Assembly: GCF_013205055.1 (NCBI RefSeq)
Contig: NZ_JABMLF010000001.1
Coordinates: forward strand, 124,001-188,000
Length of the DNA stretch: 64,000 nucleotides
Source: Rathayibacter sp. VKM Ac-2856
GTDB taxonomy: Bacteria > Actinomycetota > Actinomycetes > Actinomycetales > Microbacteriaceae
Reading direction: 5' to 3'
The translations under genes and the position numbers were made by a program. The notes under the pieces are model-generated. The model was not told the DNA's origin. It saw nothing but the letters and a program-made list of their open reading frames with translations, and ran no database searches. Position 1 is the first letter of the stretch. The number at the start of each line of letters is the position of its first letter. Shown piece after piece: positions 7,794-15,934 of the stretch.

Positions 7794-8540
7794 CTAGACG
7801 ACGAGGGTGACGTCGTAGTCGAGGACGCCCCGCTCGTCGGCGTCGGCGATGGACGCCTCGATGGCGGCGCGCTGCGAGTCGTCGCTCAGGGTGACGATCA
7901 GCGCGTCCTCGGACTCGTCGTCGTCGTCCTCCACCCGTTCCAGGCCCGCCACCGTCGAGTAGTCACGAAGGAGGCCGATCAGGAACTCGTCGTCGAGCCG
8001 CACGCCGGAGACCTCCCGCTCGGCGGCGGGGGCCACGACACGGAGGAAGACGTCGCGGTGCTCCGCCGCGAGGGGCTCGGTGTCCGCGAGTGCGTCGCGC
8101 AGCCCGTCCAGGCCCCCGTCGACGTCGACGAACGGGGCCTCCGCGCCCTGGATGACCTCGCCGCTGAACGGGTGGAGATCGGTGAGGGCGACGAGGGTCT
8201 CCAGCTGCTGCGGCTCGACGACGCCGTGGACGGCGAAGTCCCGGTACAGCAGCTCGCCGCTGACGGCGGGGTGTTCGCCCTCGACGAGCACGTCCTGCAC
8301 GGTCATCAGGTCGGCGAGGGTCGCGTCGTCGTCGATCGCGGCCGTGACGGTCGTGCTGGACCCCGATGCGGCGAACGCCGGTGCCTCGATGGTCTCGACC
8401 TCGACGCCGGTCACCGTGGGCAGTGCGCGGAGGGCGTCGGCCAGCCGCGCGCCCTCGGCCGATCCGTCGCTCCGCGCGCATCCGGTCAGCGTCAGCAGCA
8501 GGGCGACGGCCGACAGGAGGGCGATCACAGGCCTGCGCAC
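7794..8540 (-). CDS. Putative lipoprotein of unknown function (248 aa)
   Basis: The N-terminus is a lipoprotein signal: MRRPVIALLSAVALLLTLTGC, with a lipobox LTGC and the Cys at about residue 21. The mature protein is Ala/Asp-rich and rich in short alternating strands and helices. Two segments of similar layout (ALPTVTGVEVETIEAP and LRDYSTVAGLERVEDD) suggest repeated small alpha/beta units. No enzyme motif is seen. It follows the glycosyltransferase gene on the same strand with a 41-base gap and could be co-transcribed. Confidence 0.75.
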   Translation of the reverse strand: MRRPVIALLSAVALLLTLTGCARSDGSAEGARLADALRALPTVTGVEVETIEAPAFAASGSSTTVTAAIDDDATLADLMTVQDVLVEGEHPAVSGELLYRDFAVHGVVEPQQLETLVALTDLHPFSGEVIQGAEAPFVDVDGGLDGLRDALADTEPLAAEHRDVFLRVVAPAAEREVSGVRLDDEFLIGLLRDYSTVAGLERVEDDDDESEDALIVTLSDDSQRAAIEASIADADERGVLDYDVTLVV

Positions 8541-8581
8541 GAGCCGATCCTAGGGGCGGTCCTCGAACCGGTCGCCCCGCC

Positions 8582-9778
8582 TCAGAGCGCCTCGAGCGCG
8601 TCGAGCGCCCGCTGCACCCCGTGCTCGCTGCGCATGAGTCGCCCCACCTCGGCGGCCCGCTCGCGGCGGGACAGGGCGTCGCTCATCGCGGTCGCGAGGG
8701 TCCCGGCCGACAGGCGGCGCAGCGGGATCGGAGCGGCGGCCAGCCCCCGCCGGTGCAGCCGGTCGGCCCAGAACGGCTGGTCGGCGGTGACGGGGACGAC
8801 GACCGCGGGCACACCGGCCCGGGCGACGGCGTGGGAGGTGCCGGCGCCGCCGTGGTGCACGGCGAGGGCCGCCCCCGGCAGGACCGCGTCGAACGGCGCC
8901 GACCGCACCGCCAGCACGTCGGGGCCGCGGCACTCCGCGGGCAGGGCGAGTCCGCCCCAGCCGGTGACGAGCAGCACCCGGAGGCCCAGGGAGCGGGAGG
9001 CCGTGACGATCGCGCGCCCGCGGGCCGCCGCGTCCCCGGTCGCCATCGACCCGAACGAGGCGACGACGACGGGCCCGGCGCCGAGGAAGTCGGCGAGCGC
9101 GGGATCGGCGGTCGCCGCCTGCTCCGCCTCGTACCAGGCGCCCGTCTGGTGCACCCGCTCCGGCCAGTCGTCGGGCCGCGGCAGCAGCTCGGGACTCACC
9201 GCCATCAGCGTGGCGCGCGACGGCGATCGCTCAGCGGGGGCACGACCGCCCGGCAGCTCGACCGCGGCGCGCGCGACGTCGGCGGCGAAGAGGCGCGCGG
9301 CGCTGCGCGGCACGGCGTAGGTGAAGCGGTTGTACTCGCCGAGATCGCGGGTGGCCGTGGGGCCCCCGGCGGCGGGGAAGCGCTCGCTGGGCGTGGCCAC
9401 CGGCGCGAACTCCACCAGCACGCGCGGCACCCCGAGCGCGTCCGCCGCCATCGGCGCGGTGAGGATCAGCGGATGGTGCACCACCACGTCGGGCTCGAAG
9501 GCGAGCGTCTCGCGGACCGCGGTCGCGAGCATCCGCCGCATCGCGGGCCGCACCTCGGTGCGCAGATGCCGGGCGAGCGCCCACGGCGTGCGGCCGGCGG
9601 GGGAGAGCACCCGCCGCGCGTCCAGACCGAGGGCCACGGCGTCCACCCCGTCCGGCGCGTGCGCGTCGTCGGGCAGAGCCAGCCGCACCTCGTGACCGCG
9701 CGAGGCGGCGAGCCGCGCGAGGGCCGCGAAGGGCTCCACGTCGCCGCGGGTGCCGGCGGTGAGGAGCATCAGGCGCAT
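8582..9778 (-). CDS. GT1-family glycosyltransferase, CrtX/MGT-like
   Basis: The start ATG at 9778 gives MRLMLLTAGTRGDVEPFAAL, the classic N-terminus of GT1 (GT-B fold) glycosyltransferases. The donor-binding signature near the C-terminus is clear: VHHGGAGTSHAVARAGVPAV followed by DQPFWADRL, as in sterol, macrolide and carotenoid glucosyltransferases. The length of 398 residues is normal. It is divergent from the CrtEb-like and CrtI-like genes with a 63-base gap, so glycosylation of a hydroxylated carotenoid is a reasonable inference. Other lipid or xenobiotic acceptors are possible. Confidence 0.85.
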   Translation of the reverse strand: MRLMLLTAGTRGDVEPFAALARLAASRGHEVRLALPDDAHAPDGVDAVALGLDARRVLSPAGRTPWALARHLRTEVRPAMRRMLATAVRETLAFEPDVVVHHPLILTAPMAADALGVPRVLVEFAPVATPSERFPAAGGPTATRDLGEYNRFTYAVPRSAARLFAADVARAAVELPGGRAPAERSPSRATLMAVSPELLPRPDDWPERVHQTGAWYEAEQAATADPALADFLGAGPVVVASFGSMATGDAAARGRAIVTASRSLGLRVLLVTGWGGLALPAECRGPDVLAVRSAPFDAVLPGAALAVHHGGAGTSHAVARAGVPAVVVPVTADQPFWADRLHRRGLAAAPIPLRRLSAGTLATAMSDALSRRERAAEVGRLMRSEHGVQRALDALEAL

Positions 9779-9841
9779 CCCCCCAGTCTGGCCCGGATGC
9801 CCGTCACCCTGCGCCGAGATGCGCCGGGTAGCCTGGACGAT

Positions 9842-10738
9842 GTGACGGACAGCAGTGAGCGGATGTCGCGCACCGCGCCGTCGGGATCGATCGCGGCCGT
9901 GCGCCGCCTCGTGCACATCTCGCGCCCGGTGCTCTGGATCAACACCATCGGCTCCGGCCTCGTCGCCGTGTGGCTGACGGGCGCGCTGTTCGACCTGCGG
10001 GCCCTGCCGATCATCCTGTGGCTCACCCTGCCCTTCAACCTGCTGATCTACGGCGTCAACGACATCTACGACCAGGACACGGACGCGACCAACCCCCGCA
10101 AGGGCTCGATCGAGGGCGCGCGGATCCGGCAGTCCGAGGTGCGGCTCATCGCCTGGGCCGTCGCGGTGACGAACGTCCCGTTCCTCGTCTACTTCCTCGT
10201 GACGCTGCCGCTGCTCGCGAACGCGGCGATCCTGCTCTACGCGGGCGTCTTCGTCTTCTACTCCGCACCGCCGCTGCGCTTCAAGGCTCGGCCCTTCCTC
10301 GACTCGCTGAGCAACGCGGCGTACGCGCTGCCTCTGGTCATCGTGCCGGCGGCCCTCGAGGTGTCGCCGGTGTGGCCCGCCGCCCTCGGCCTGATGGCCT
10401 GGAGCGTCGCCAAGCACGCCTTCGACGCGGTGCAGGACATCGTGGAGGACCGCGACGCGGGCATCACCACCACCGCCGTGCGGCTCGGTCCGCGTGGGAC
10501 GGCGCTCTGGAGCGGGGCCTGGTGGATCGTCTCCACGGCGCTGTTCGCGGTGGTCAGCGTGCCCGTGGCCGCGGCCAACCTCGTCATCGCCGGTGTCCTC
10601 GTGCTGAGCCTCCTGCGCGACCCGACGCCCGAGACCGGGCACCGCCTCTACCGCCTGTCGGTCGCCTTCCCCTACATCGCCGGGTCGTTCGCCGGGGTGC
10701 TGCTGCTCGTCTCGATCGTGCTGGGGGACCTGTCATGA
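9842..10738 (+). CDS. UbiA-family prenyltransferase resembling lycopene elongase CrtEb
   Basis: I use the GTG at 9842, just before the first conserved segment. The 298-residue membrane protein has the two Asp-rich motifs of the UbiA family (NDIYDQDTD and QDIVEDRDAG) and about eight membrane segments. SRPVLWINT, NPRKGSIEG and YSAPPLRFKARPFLDSL closely resemble the same places in corynebacterial CrtEb, which adds C5 units to lycopene to make C45/C50 carotenoids. It overlaps the CrtI-like gene by 4 bases (ATGA). Product specificity is inferred from similarity and neighbours. Confidence 0.85.
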   Translation: MTDSSERMSRTAPSGSIAAVRRLVHISRPVLWINTIGSGLVAVWLTGALFDLRALPIILWLTLPFNLLIYGVNDIYDQDTDATNPRKGSIEGARIRQSEVRLIAWAVAVTNVPFLVYFLVTLPLLANAAILLYAGVFVFYSAPPLRFKARPFLDSLSNAAYALPLVIVPAALEVSPVWPAALGLMAWSVAKHAFDAVQDIVEDRDAGITTTAVRLGPRGTALWSGAWWIVSTALFAVVSVPVAAANLVIAGVLVLSLLRDPTPETGHRLYRLSVAFPYIAGSFAGVLLLVSIVLGDLS

Positions 10739-12165
10739 GCCGCGTCGTCGTGGTCGGCGGCGGGATCGGCGGGCTCACCGCCGCCGCGCTCCTCGCGCAC
10801 GCCGGTCACCGGGTCACCCTGCTCGAGGCCTCCGCCGAGCTCGGCGGCAAGAGCCGCCGCATCCAGCTGGGGGAGGACCGCATCGACACCGGGCCGTCCC
10901 TGGTGACCTTCCCCGCGGTGTGGGACGAGCTGCTGCGGCGCCTCGGCGACGGCCGTGCCGACGACCGCGTCGGCGAGGCAGGCCGCCTCGACCTGGTGCG
11001 GATGCCCGAGGTCGGCCGCTACTACTACGACGGCGAGGAGACCACCCTGCCGGTGGCGCCGGATCACCCCTGGTACCCCGCCTGGCGCCGCTTCTCCGAG
11101 CTGCACGCGCCGCTCGCCGACGACGTGACCGAGCTGCTGCTCGCCGATCCGCTCGACCGCGCCGCGCTGCCGGCGCTCCGTCGCCTGCTGGCCGTCTATG
11201 GTTCGCGCCTCACCACGCGCGCCTACCTCGACGGCCTGCCGTGGCTGCCGGAGGGGCTGCGCGAGATCATCGCGATCCACACCCTCAACGCGGGCGTCTC
11301 GCCCGCGCGGACCCCCGCCCTCTACGCGAGCATGCCGGCGATCATGGCCGAGACCGGGGCCTGGGTGCCGCGCGGCGGCGTGTACGAGATCGTGCTCGCG
11401 CTGGGCCGGCTGGCCGAGGCGGCCGGGTGCGAGGTGCGCACCGGCGAGAGGGTCACCCGCATCGAGCGCGGCTCGGTCACCACCGACGCCGGGCGCTATC
11501 CCGCCGACCTCGTCGTCAGCGCCGTGGACGCCGACCGGCTCGCCCTGCTGACCGGTCCGTCGCGGATCCCGTCGCTTCCCCGCGTGCGGCCCCGCATCCT
11601 CTCCTGCTCGGCCGTCGCGGTCTACGGCGTGCTGCGGGAGGAGCTGCCCCCGCACATCGCGACCCACAGCGTCGTGCTGCCGTCGAAGCCCGCGGCGCTG
11701 CACCGCAGCCTCGAGGCGGGCGACGAGCCGGCGGACACGATGGTCTTCGTCAACCAGTACCGCGCGGGCGAGGTCTACCCGAATCCGCACGGCACCCTCG
11801 GCATCCTGCTCACCACCCCCGCCGACGGCGGTCGCTACACGGTCGAGCACCCCTTCGTGCGCCGCGAGGTCGACCGCGTCTCGCGCGCGCTCGGGCTCGA
11901 GCGTCCCCTCACCGAGCTCCTCGACGACGTGACCGTGCTCGACCCGCAGTACTACGGCGAGGGCGGCGAGCCGCACGGCGCCCTCTACGGGGCGGCGCGC
12001 CCCTCTTGGCAGAGCGGTCCGTTCCACCAGCCCGCCTACCACGACCCCCTGCGGCCCTGGCTCTGGCGGGTCGGCGCCTCGGTGCACCCCGGCGGCGGGA
12101 TTCCGGCGGTGGTCGGCGGCGCGATGATCGCGGTGACCCGGCTGCTGAAGTCGAACCCGGCCTAG
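10735..12165 (+). CDS. CrtI/CrtD-type FAD-dependent carotenoid desaturase-like oxidoreductase
   Basis: The 476-residue protein opens with a Rossmann FAD motif, VVVGGGIGGLTAAALLAHAG, then LLEASAELGGKSR, as in phytoene desaturases and related CrtD/CrtO enzymes. TGPSLVTFPAVW and, near the C-terminus, HPGGGIPAVVGGAMIA are also family hallmarks. It is translationally coupled to the CrtEb-like prenyltransferase. Since crtE, crtB and a lycopene-forming crtI are absent nearby, it may act late, for example desaturating an elongated carotenoid. The exact reaction is not certain. Confidence 0.85.
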   Translation: MSRVVVVGGGIGGLTAAALLAHAGHRVTLLEASAELGGKSRRIQLGEDRIDTGPSLVTFPAVWDELLRRLGDGRADDRVGEAGRLDLVRMPEVGRYYYDGEETTLPVAPDHPWYPAWRRFSELHAPLADDVTELLLADPLDRAALPALRRLLAVYGSRLTTRAYLDGLPWLPEGLREIIAIHTLNAGVSPARTPALYASMPAIMAETGAWVPRGGVYEIVLALGRLAEAAGCEVRTGERVTRIERGSVTTDAGRYPADLVVSAVDADRLALLTGPSRIPSLPRVRPRILSCSAVAVYGVLREELPPHIATHSVVLPSKPAALHRSLEAGDEPADTMVFVNQYRAGEVYPNPHGTLGILLTTPADGGRYTVEHPFVRREVDRVSRALGLERPLTELLDDVTVLDPQYYGEGGEPHGALYGAARPSWQSGPFHQPAYHDPLRPWLWRVGASVHPGGGIPAVVGGAMIAVTRLLKSNPA

Positions 12166-12190
12166 GCCGGCGGCAGCGGCATCGGGGCCG

Positions 12191-12808
12191 CTACTGCAGC
12201 GCCCTCACCGAGCCGAGCAGATCGGCGTAGCTGACGTAGTAGGCGGTCCCGTCGCGGTAGGTCATCGCGGGGATGTAGTCGTCGTCGCTGTCGGTCGGAG
12301 CCTGGATCGTGCCCTCGACGGCGCCGTCGAGCGCCGTCCATCCCTCGCCGAGGAGGCCCTGCTTCTGCGCGTCCCACTCGTCGCTCGTGCGGGCCGCCTG
12401 GGCGTACCAGACGCGGACGTCGCCGCCGGAGCGGGTCCAGTAGCAGGGGAGCCCGCCGGCATCGATCAGCGACTGCATCGTGTCGTCGAGGACGAAGATC
12501 TCGGGGGTGAGAGCCAGCCCCGACTCCTCGAACGAGGCGTACTCGGCGTCCGTCAGCACCGTGAGGCAGGTCGCCTCGGTCTGCATCTCGTCCGACACCG
12601 GCGTCTCCGTCGGAGTCGCTGCCGGGGCCGCTGACGGCGTCGCTGTCGGCACCGCCGAAGGCGACTGCGTCGGCGGAGCGGTCGTCGCCGCCGGTGCTGC
12701 TGACGCCGCACTCGACGGCGTCTGCTGCGCCGACGTCGACTCGGCTGTCGCGCAGCCGGTCAGGACGAGTGCCATCACGGCGAGAACGGGGACCACGGTG
12801 TTCCTCAT
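12191..12808 (-). CDS. Putative lipoprotein with Ala/Pro/Thr-rich linker (205 aa)
   Basis: The start is the ATG at 12808, giving a lipoprotein signal ending in LVLTGC at about residue 19. About 50 residues of Ala/Pro/Ser/Thr-rich linker follow, then a compact domain of ~130 residues with two Cys (ATCLTVLTDAEY and GLPCYWTRSGG) that could form a disulfide. CYWTR and VWYAQ strands repeat, and the C-terminus reads TAYYVSYADLLGSVRALQ. No known enzymatic family is recognised. It is probably an exported surface protein. Confidence 0.75.
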   Translation of the reverse strand: MRNTVVPVLAVMALVLTGCATAESTSAQQTPSSAASAAPAATTAPPTQSPSAVPTATPSAAPAATPTETPVSDEMQTEATCLTVLTDAEYASFEESGLALTPEIFVLDDTMQSLIDAGGLPCYWTRSGGDVRVWYAQAARTSDEWDAQKQGLLGEGWTALDGAVEGTIQAPTDSDDDYIPAMTYRDGTAYYVSYADLLGSVRALQ

Positions 12809-12975
12809 GTCGGCCACGCTACCGACGGTCCTCGCGCACCGCAGTCCCCCTGAGCACGAGATCGGTAACGATCGAGTGCCTTCCGTCGGCAGCCGCAGCG
12901 GTTCCCCTCGAATGCGATCGGTTCGGTGGCGTGATCCCCGATCGCGCGCGAACCCTTCGGCCGACCGCGCGCCGG

Positions 12976-13395
12976 TCACGATCGGGTCGCGAGAACGACC
13001 GCCGCGATCGACAGGAGTGCACGGCAGCTGTTCCAGCGCGTCCACGAGCGCTGATAGTGACTCCACTCGCCGGCACCACCGCGGTCGAGACCGCGGTTGA
13101 GCGGCACGTTGCGGAGCACGGTGACGGCCGTGCCGGAGAGGGACGCTCCGGCGATCAGCACGTCCGAGGCCGAGCCCCGCAGCAGGCCCGAGACTCCCAG
13201 GACGAGGGCGGCGACGGCCGTGCCGCCGAAGAGCACGATGAAGGGACCGCGTTCCGCTCTGCTGTTGATCCGGGTCATCGTCGCGGTGGCCTCCCGGGCG
13301 CTCTCCTGTCGCAGTGCGGGCAGCACCATCGTCGAGAAGGCCGTGTAGACCCCCGCCAGGATGCCGGTGCCGACGACGACGATCGTCGCGATCAC
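12976..13395 (-). CDS. DUF1772 (anthrone-oxygenase-like) membrane protein
   Basis: The GTG at 13395 overlaps the stop of the NmrA-like gene by 4 bases, so this gene is coupled to it. The 139-residue product has four hydrophobic segments (VIATIVVVGTGILAGVYTAF first) and the family motif NVPLN in RNVPLNRGL. DUF1772 proteins are small membrane proteins related to fungal anthrone oxygenases; bacterial roles are largely unknown. The paired reductase-like protein and the divergent AraC regulator suggest an inducible redox or detoxification unit. Confidence 0.82.
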   Translation of the reverse strand: MIATIVVVGTGILAGVYTAFSTMVLPALRQESAREATATMTRINSRAERGPFIVLFGGTAVAALVLGVSGLLRGSASDVLIAGASLSGTAVTVLRNVPLNRGLDRGGAGEWSHYQRSWTRWNSCRALLSIAAVVLATRS

Positions 13396-14198
13396 CGCCA
13401 GACCCCCGTCGCCGCGGTCCGGCGCGCGTAGGCGCGGAACGGCGAGGCCGCCCGCCCGAGCAGAGCCTCCACCCCGGACGCGAGGCTCGCGTTCCGGCCG
13501 TCGAGGATCTCCGTGAACAGGCGCGCGAGCGGCTCGGCCTCCTCGGGTGGGACGCCGTCGGAGGCCAGGTCGTCCACGAACTCCGGTACTGCGACCTGGG
13601 CGAACTCGACCGGCGCGCCGATCTCCTCCTGGAGGATCCGCGCGATGTCGGTGAAGGTCAGCAGCTCCGGGCCCGACAGCTCCCAGGTCCCGGCCGCAGG
13701 CTCCGCGCGCAGGAGGGCGGCGACTGCCGCGTCGGCGACGTCCTCGAGGTCGACGAACGCCTCCGGAACGTCGGGTGCCGGCAGCGCCAGTCGACCGCGT
13801 CGGACCGGTCCGGTGAGGAAGTGCTCCGAGAAGTTCTGCTGGAACCACGAGCAGCGCAGGACGGCGACCGGCAAGCCGCCCTCGCGGAGGGCGGCTTCAC
13901 TGGCTCGCGCGCCCTCCTCCCCGCGCCCGGAGAGCAGGACGAGTCGCTCCACTCCGGTGGAGGCGGCGAGCCGTCCGAGCTCGGCCATCCTCTCCGGCAC
14001 GCCCGGGAAGGCGAGGTCGGGGGAGAAGCAGACGTAGACGGCGCGAGCATCGCTGAGTGGCTGGGGCCAGGTGCTCCGGTCGTCCCAGTCGAAGCCGGTG
14101 CTGCGCGAGGCGAGGCGGACGGGGCGGTCGCGGGCGACGAGCCGCTCGAGGATGCGGGAGCCGGTGCGGCCGGCGCCGCCGAGGAGGAGGAAGGTCAT
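13392..14198 (-). CDS. NmrA-like NAD(P)-binding atypical SDR
   Basis: The N-terminal Rossmann motif is FLLLGGAGRTGSRILERL. RLASRSTGFDW follows strand 2, and VERLVLLSGRG marks the strand after which SDR active sites lie. CSWFQQNFSEHFLTGPVR matches the NmrA/HSCARG group of NAD(P)-binding sensors and quinone reductases. The length of 268 residues is typical. It is the first gene of an operon with DUF1772 and is divergent from an AraC regulator. Substrate unknown. Confidence 0.87.
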   Translation of the reverse strand: MTFLLLGGAGRTGSRILERLVARDRPVRLASRSTGFDWDDRSTWPQPLSDARAVYVCFSPDLAFPGVPERMAELGRLAASTGVERLVLLSGRGEEGARASEAALREGGLPVAVLRCSWFQQNFSEHFLTGPVRRGRLALPAPDVPEAFVDLEDVADAAVAALLRAEPAAGTWELSGPELLTFTDIARILQEEIGAPVEFAQVAVPEFVDDLASDGVPPEEAEPLARLFTEILDGRNASLASGVEALLGRAASPFRAYARRTAATGVWR

Positions 14199-14238
14199 GC
14201 CTCGATTCCACCGGTTCCTTCCTGGACTGCGAATGGGT

Positions 14239-14252
14239 CGGAGTCCACTCCG
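14239..14252. promoter_or_regulatory. Palindrome in NmrA/AraC divergent gap
   Basis: CGGAGT and ACTCCG form perfect 6-base arms around CC. The site sits in the 81-base gap between the divergent NmrA-like and AraC genes, 27 bases before the AraC ATG. It is a candidate operator. AraC proteins more often bind direct repeats, so this is tentative. Confidence 0.4.
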
Positions 14253-14279
14253 CCTTCGTCAGCGTCTAGCATCGGTGCC

Positions 14280-15206
14280 ATGGACCCGCTCGAGCACTTC
14301 CTCTCCGGTCCCCGCGCGACTCGAGCGTTCGCGCTGCTCGTGGACATGGACGGACCGTGGGCGCTGGACGTCCGCGACCGCGCACCGCTCACGGTCCTCG
14401 CCGTGCTCCGAGGGTCGGCGCTCCTGGACGGGGTCCCGCTCGGAGAGGGCGATGTGGCCCTGGTGCGCGGGCCGGAGCCGTACACCGTGTCCGACGCGGC
14501 GGGCAGCGATCCGACGATCCGCATCGATCCGGGGCATCGGTGCGTCAGCATCGACGGCCGCGATCTCTCGGACGAGCTGCGCAACGGCGTCCGCCACTGG
14601 GGCACGGCCTCGGGTGGCGAGACAGCTCTCCTCGTCGGCTCCTACGACCGCTCCGACGAGGTGGGCGGACTCGTGCTGCGCGCACTTCCGCGGGTGGCGG
14701 TCGTGAGGAGCGGGACGCCCGGCGATCCCGTGATCGGGATGCTCGCCGCGGAGCTGTCCCGGGAGGGGACCGCCGGTCGGGTCGTCATCGACCGGCTCCT
14801 CGACGTCCTCACCGTCGCCACGGTGCGGCGCTGGAGCGAGCTGGCCGCGAACCGGGGAGAGACGTGGCTCACCTGCGACGACGCGGTCGTGCTCGCCGCT
14901 CTCGACCGGCTCCACTCGCGCCCCGGCGAGCCGTGGACGGTCGAGTCCCTCGCGCGCAGCGTGAACGTCTCGCGGGCCTCGCTCGCCCAGCGGTTCCGGG
15001 CGAGTGTCGGCCGGCCGCCGATGGAGTACCTCGCGCGCTGGCGTCTGACCGTCGCCGCGGATCTCCTGCTCGATCCCGACAGGACCGTCGCATCCGTCTC
15101 CCGGCAGGTCGGCTACGAGAACGCCTTCGCCTTCAGCACCGCCTTCAAGCGGCACTCCGGAACGACACCCAGCGACTTCCGCCAGCAGGCGGCACCGGTC
15201 CTCTAG
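14280..15206 (+). CDS. AraC family transcriptional regulator (cupin_6 type)
   Basis: I take the ATG at 14280, which begins MDPLEHFLSGPRATRAFALL. The N-terminal ~190 residues form a cupin-like sensor (LDGVPLGEGDVALVRGPEPY, VGSYDRSDEVGG) as in the RCS-type group that regulates reductase genes. The C-terminal ~100 residues hold two AraC helix-turn-helices: ESLARSVNVSRASLAQRFRA and ASVSRQVGYENAFAFSTAFK. It is divergent from the NmrA-like/DUF1772 operon and probably activates it. The effector is unknown. Confidence 0.92.
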   Translation: MDPLEHFLSGPRATRAFALLVDMDGPWALDVRDRAPLTVLAVLRGSALLDGVPLGEGDVALVRGPEPYTVSDAAGSDPTIRIDPGHRCVSIDGRDLSDELRNGVRHWGTASGGETALLVGSYDRSDEVGGLVLRALPRVAVVRSGTPGDPVIGMLAAELSREGTAGRVVIDRLLDVLTVATVRRWSELAANRGETWLTCDDAVVLAALDRLHSRPGEPWTVESLARSVNVSRASLAQRFRASVGRPPMEYLARWRLTVAADLLLDPDRTVASVSRQVGYENAFAFSTAFKRHSGTTPSDFRQQAAPVL

Positions 15207-15284
15207 CCGCGCCGTCGGCGCTCGTCGCTTCCGGTGCTCGGCTGAGGAAGCGGATCGAGTGTCGAGCGCGGGCCCGCCACGTTC

Positions 15285-15764
15285 TCAGAGGACGACGGCC
15301 AGTTCGTAGGTGTCAGCGCGCCAGCCGCATCCGCCGCCGTTCGGTTCATCGACGAGCCTCCAGTCGATCGCGTGGTCCTGCTCGTCGAGGGTGGTTCCCG
15401 CCTCATCGAGGAGTGTCAGGTGGACGGAGTCCGGGAGGATGGCCCCGAAGTCGTAGGTCCACTGCCCGGGGACGTCGCGGGTGACCACGAAGGCGCCCCG
15501 GGTCGCAGGGGCTCCATCGAGAGACGGTTCGGCGCAGATCTCACCGGAACAGAGCCGGACGTCCGCTACGTCGTCGCCTGTCGCGGTCACTCGCAGGGTG
15601 TTCCGGTACCCCATTTCGTTGCAGTGGGTGACGCAGGACGAGAGCCCAACGGCGCCGGTGACGGCGAGCGCGGCGGCGGCTGCGACGCGGCGACGCCTCG
15701 ACCGGATCCGCAGTGCGGCGGTCGCTTCGCGGACGACCTGGTCGACATCGAGGTCAGGAGTCAT
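15285..15764 (-). CDS. Small membrane-anchored exported protein (159 aa)
   Basis: The ATG at 15764 gives a ~30-residue cytoplasmic head (MTPDLDVDQVVREATAALRI), an Arg-rich stretch and one hydrophobic segment (VAAAAALAVTGAVGLSSC). The Cys after GLSS could be a lipobox, but the anchor lies unusually far from the start. Four further Cys in the outer part could pair. A pattern of cytoplasmic tail, single helix and outer beta domain is seen in small sigma-factor partners, but no sigma gene is adjacent. Function unknown. Confidence 0.65.
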   Translation of the reverse strand: MTPDLDVDQVVREATAALRIRSRRRRVAAAAALAVTGAVGLSSCVTHCNEMGYRNTLRVTATGDDVADVRLCSGEICAEPSLDGAPATRGAFVVTRDVPGQWTYDFGAILPDSVHLTLLDEAGTTLDEQDHAIDWRLVDEPNGGGCGWRADTYELAVVL

Positions 15765-15934
15765 GGCGCCAGTGTGCATCGTGAAGGTTCGTCCCGCCGC
15801 ACGCTCCCGCGCGTCCGGATGACGGCCCGGTGAACATCCGCGGCCGGCCGCCACCGGCTCCGGGGCCGTCCGTACTCTGAAGGGGCGGCACCTGGGCGGG
15901 CGGGCGCCGGCGGTGCCGAGTCCGGGGAGGGCGT

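Noticed and set aside
15285-15764. Anti-sigma factor call for the small membrane protein
   Set aside because: The topology fits, but there is no sigma gene adjacent and no zinc anti-sigma motif.
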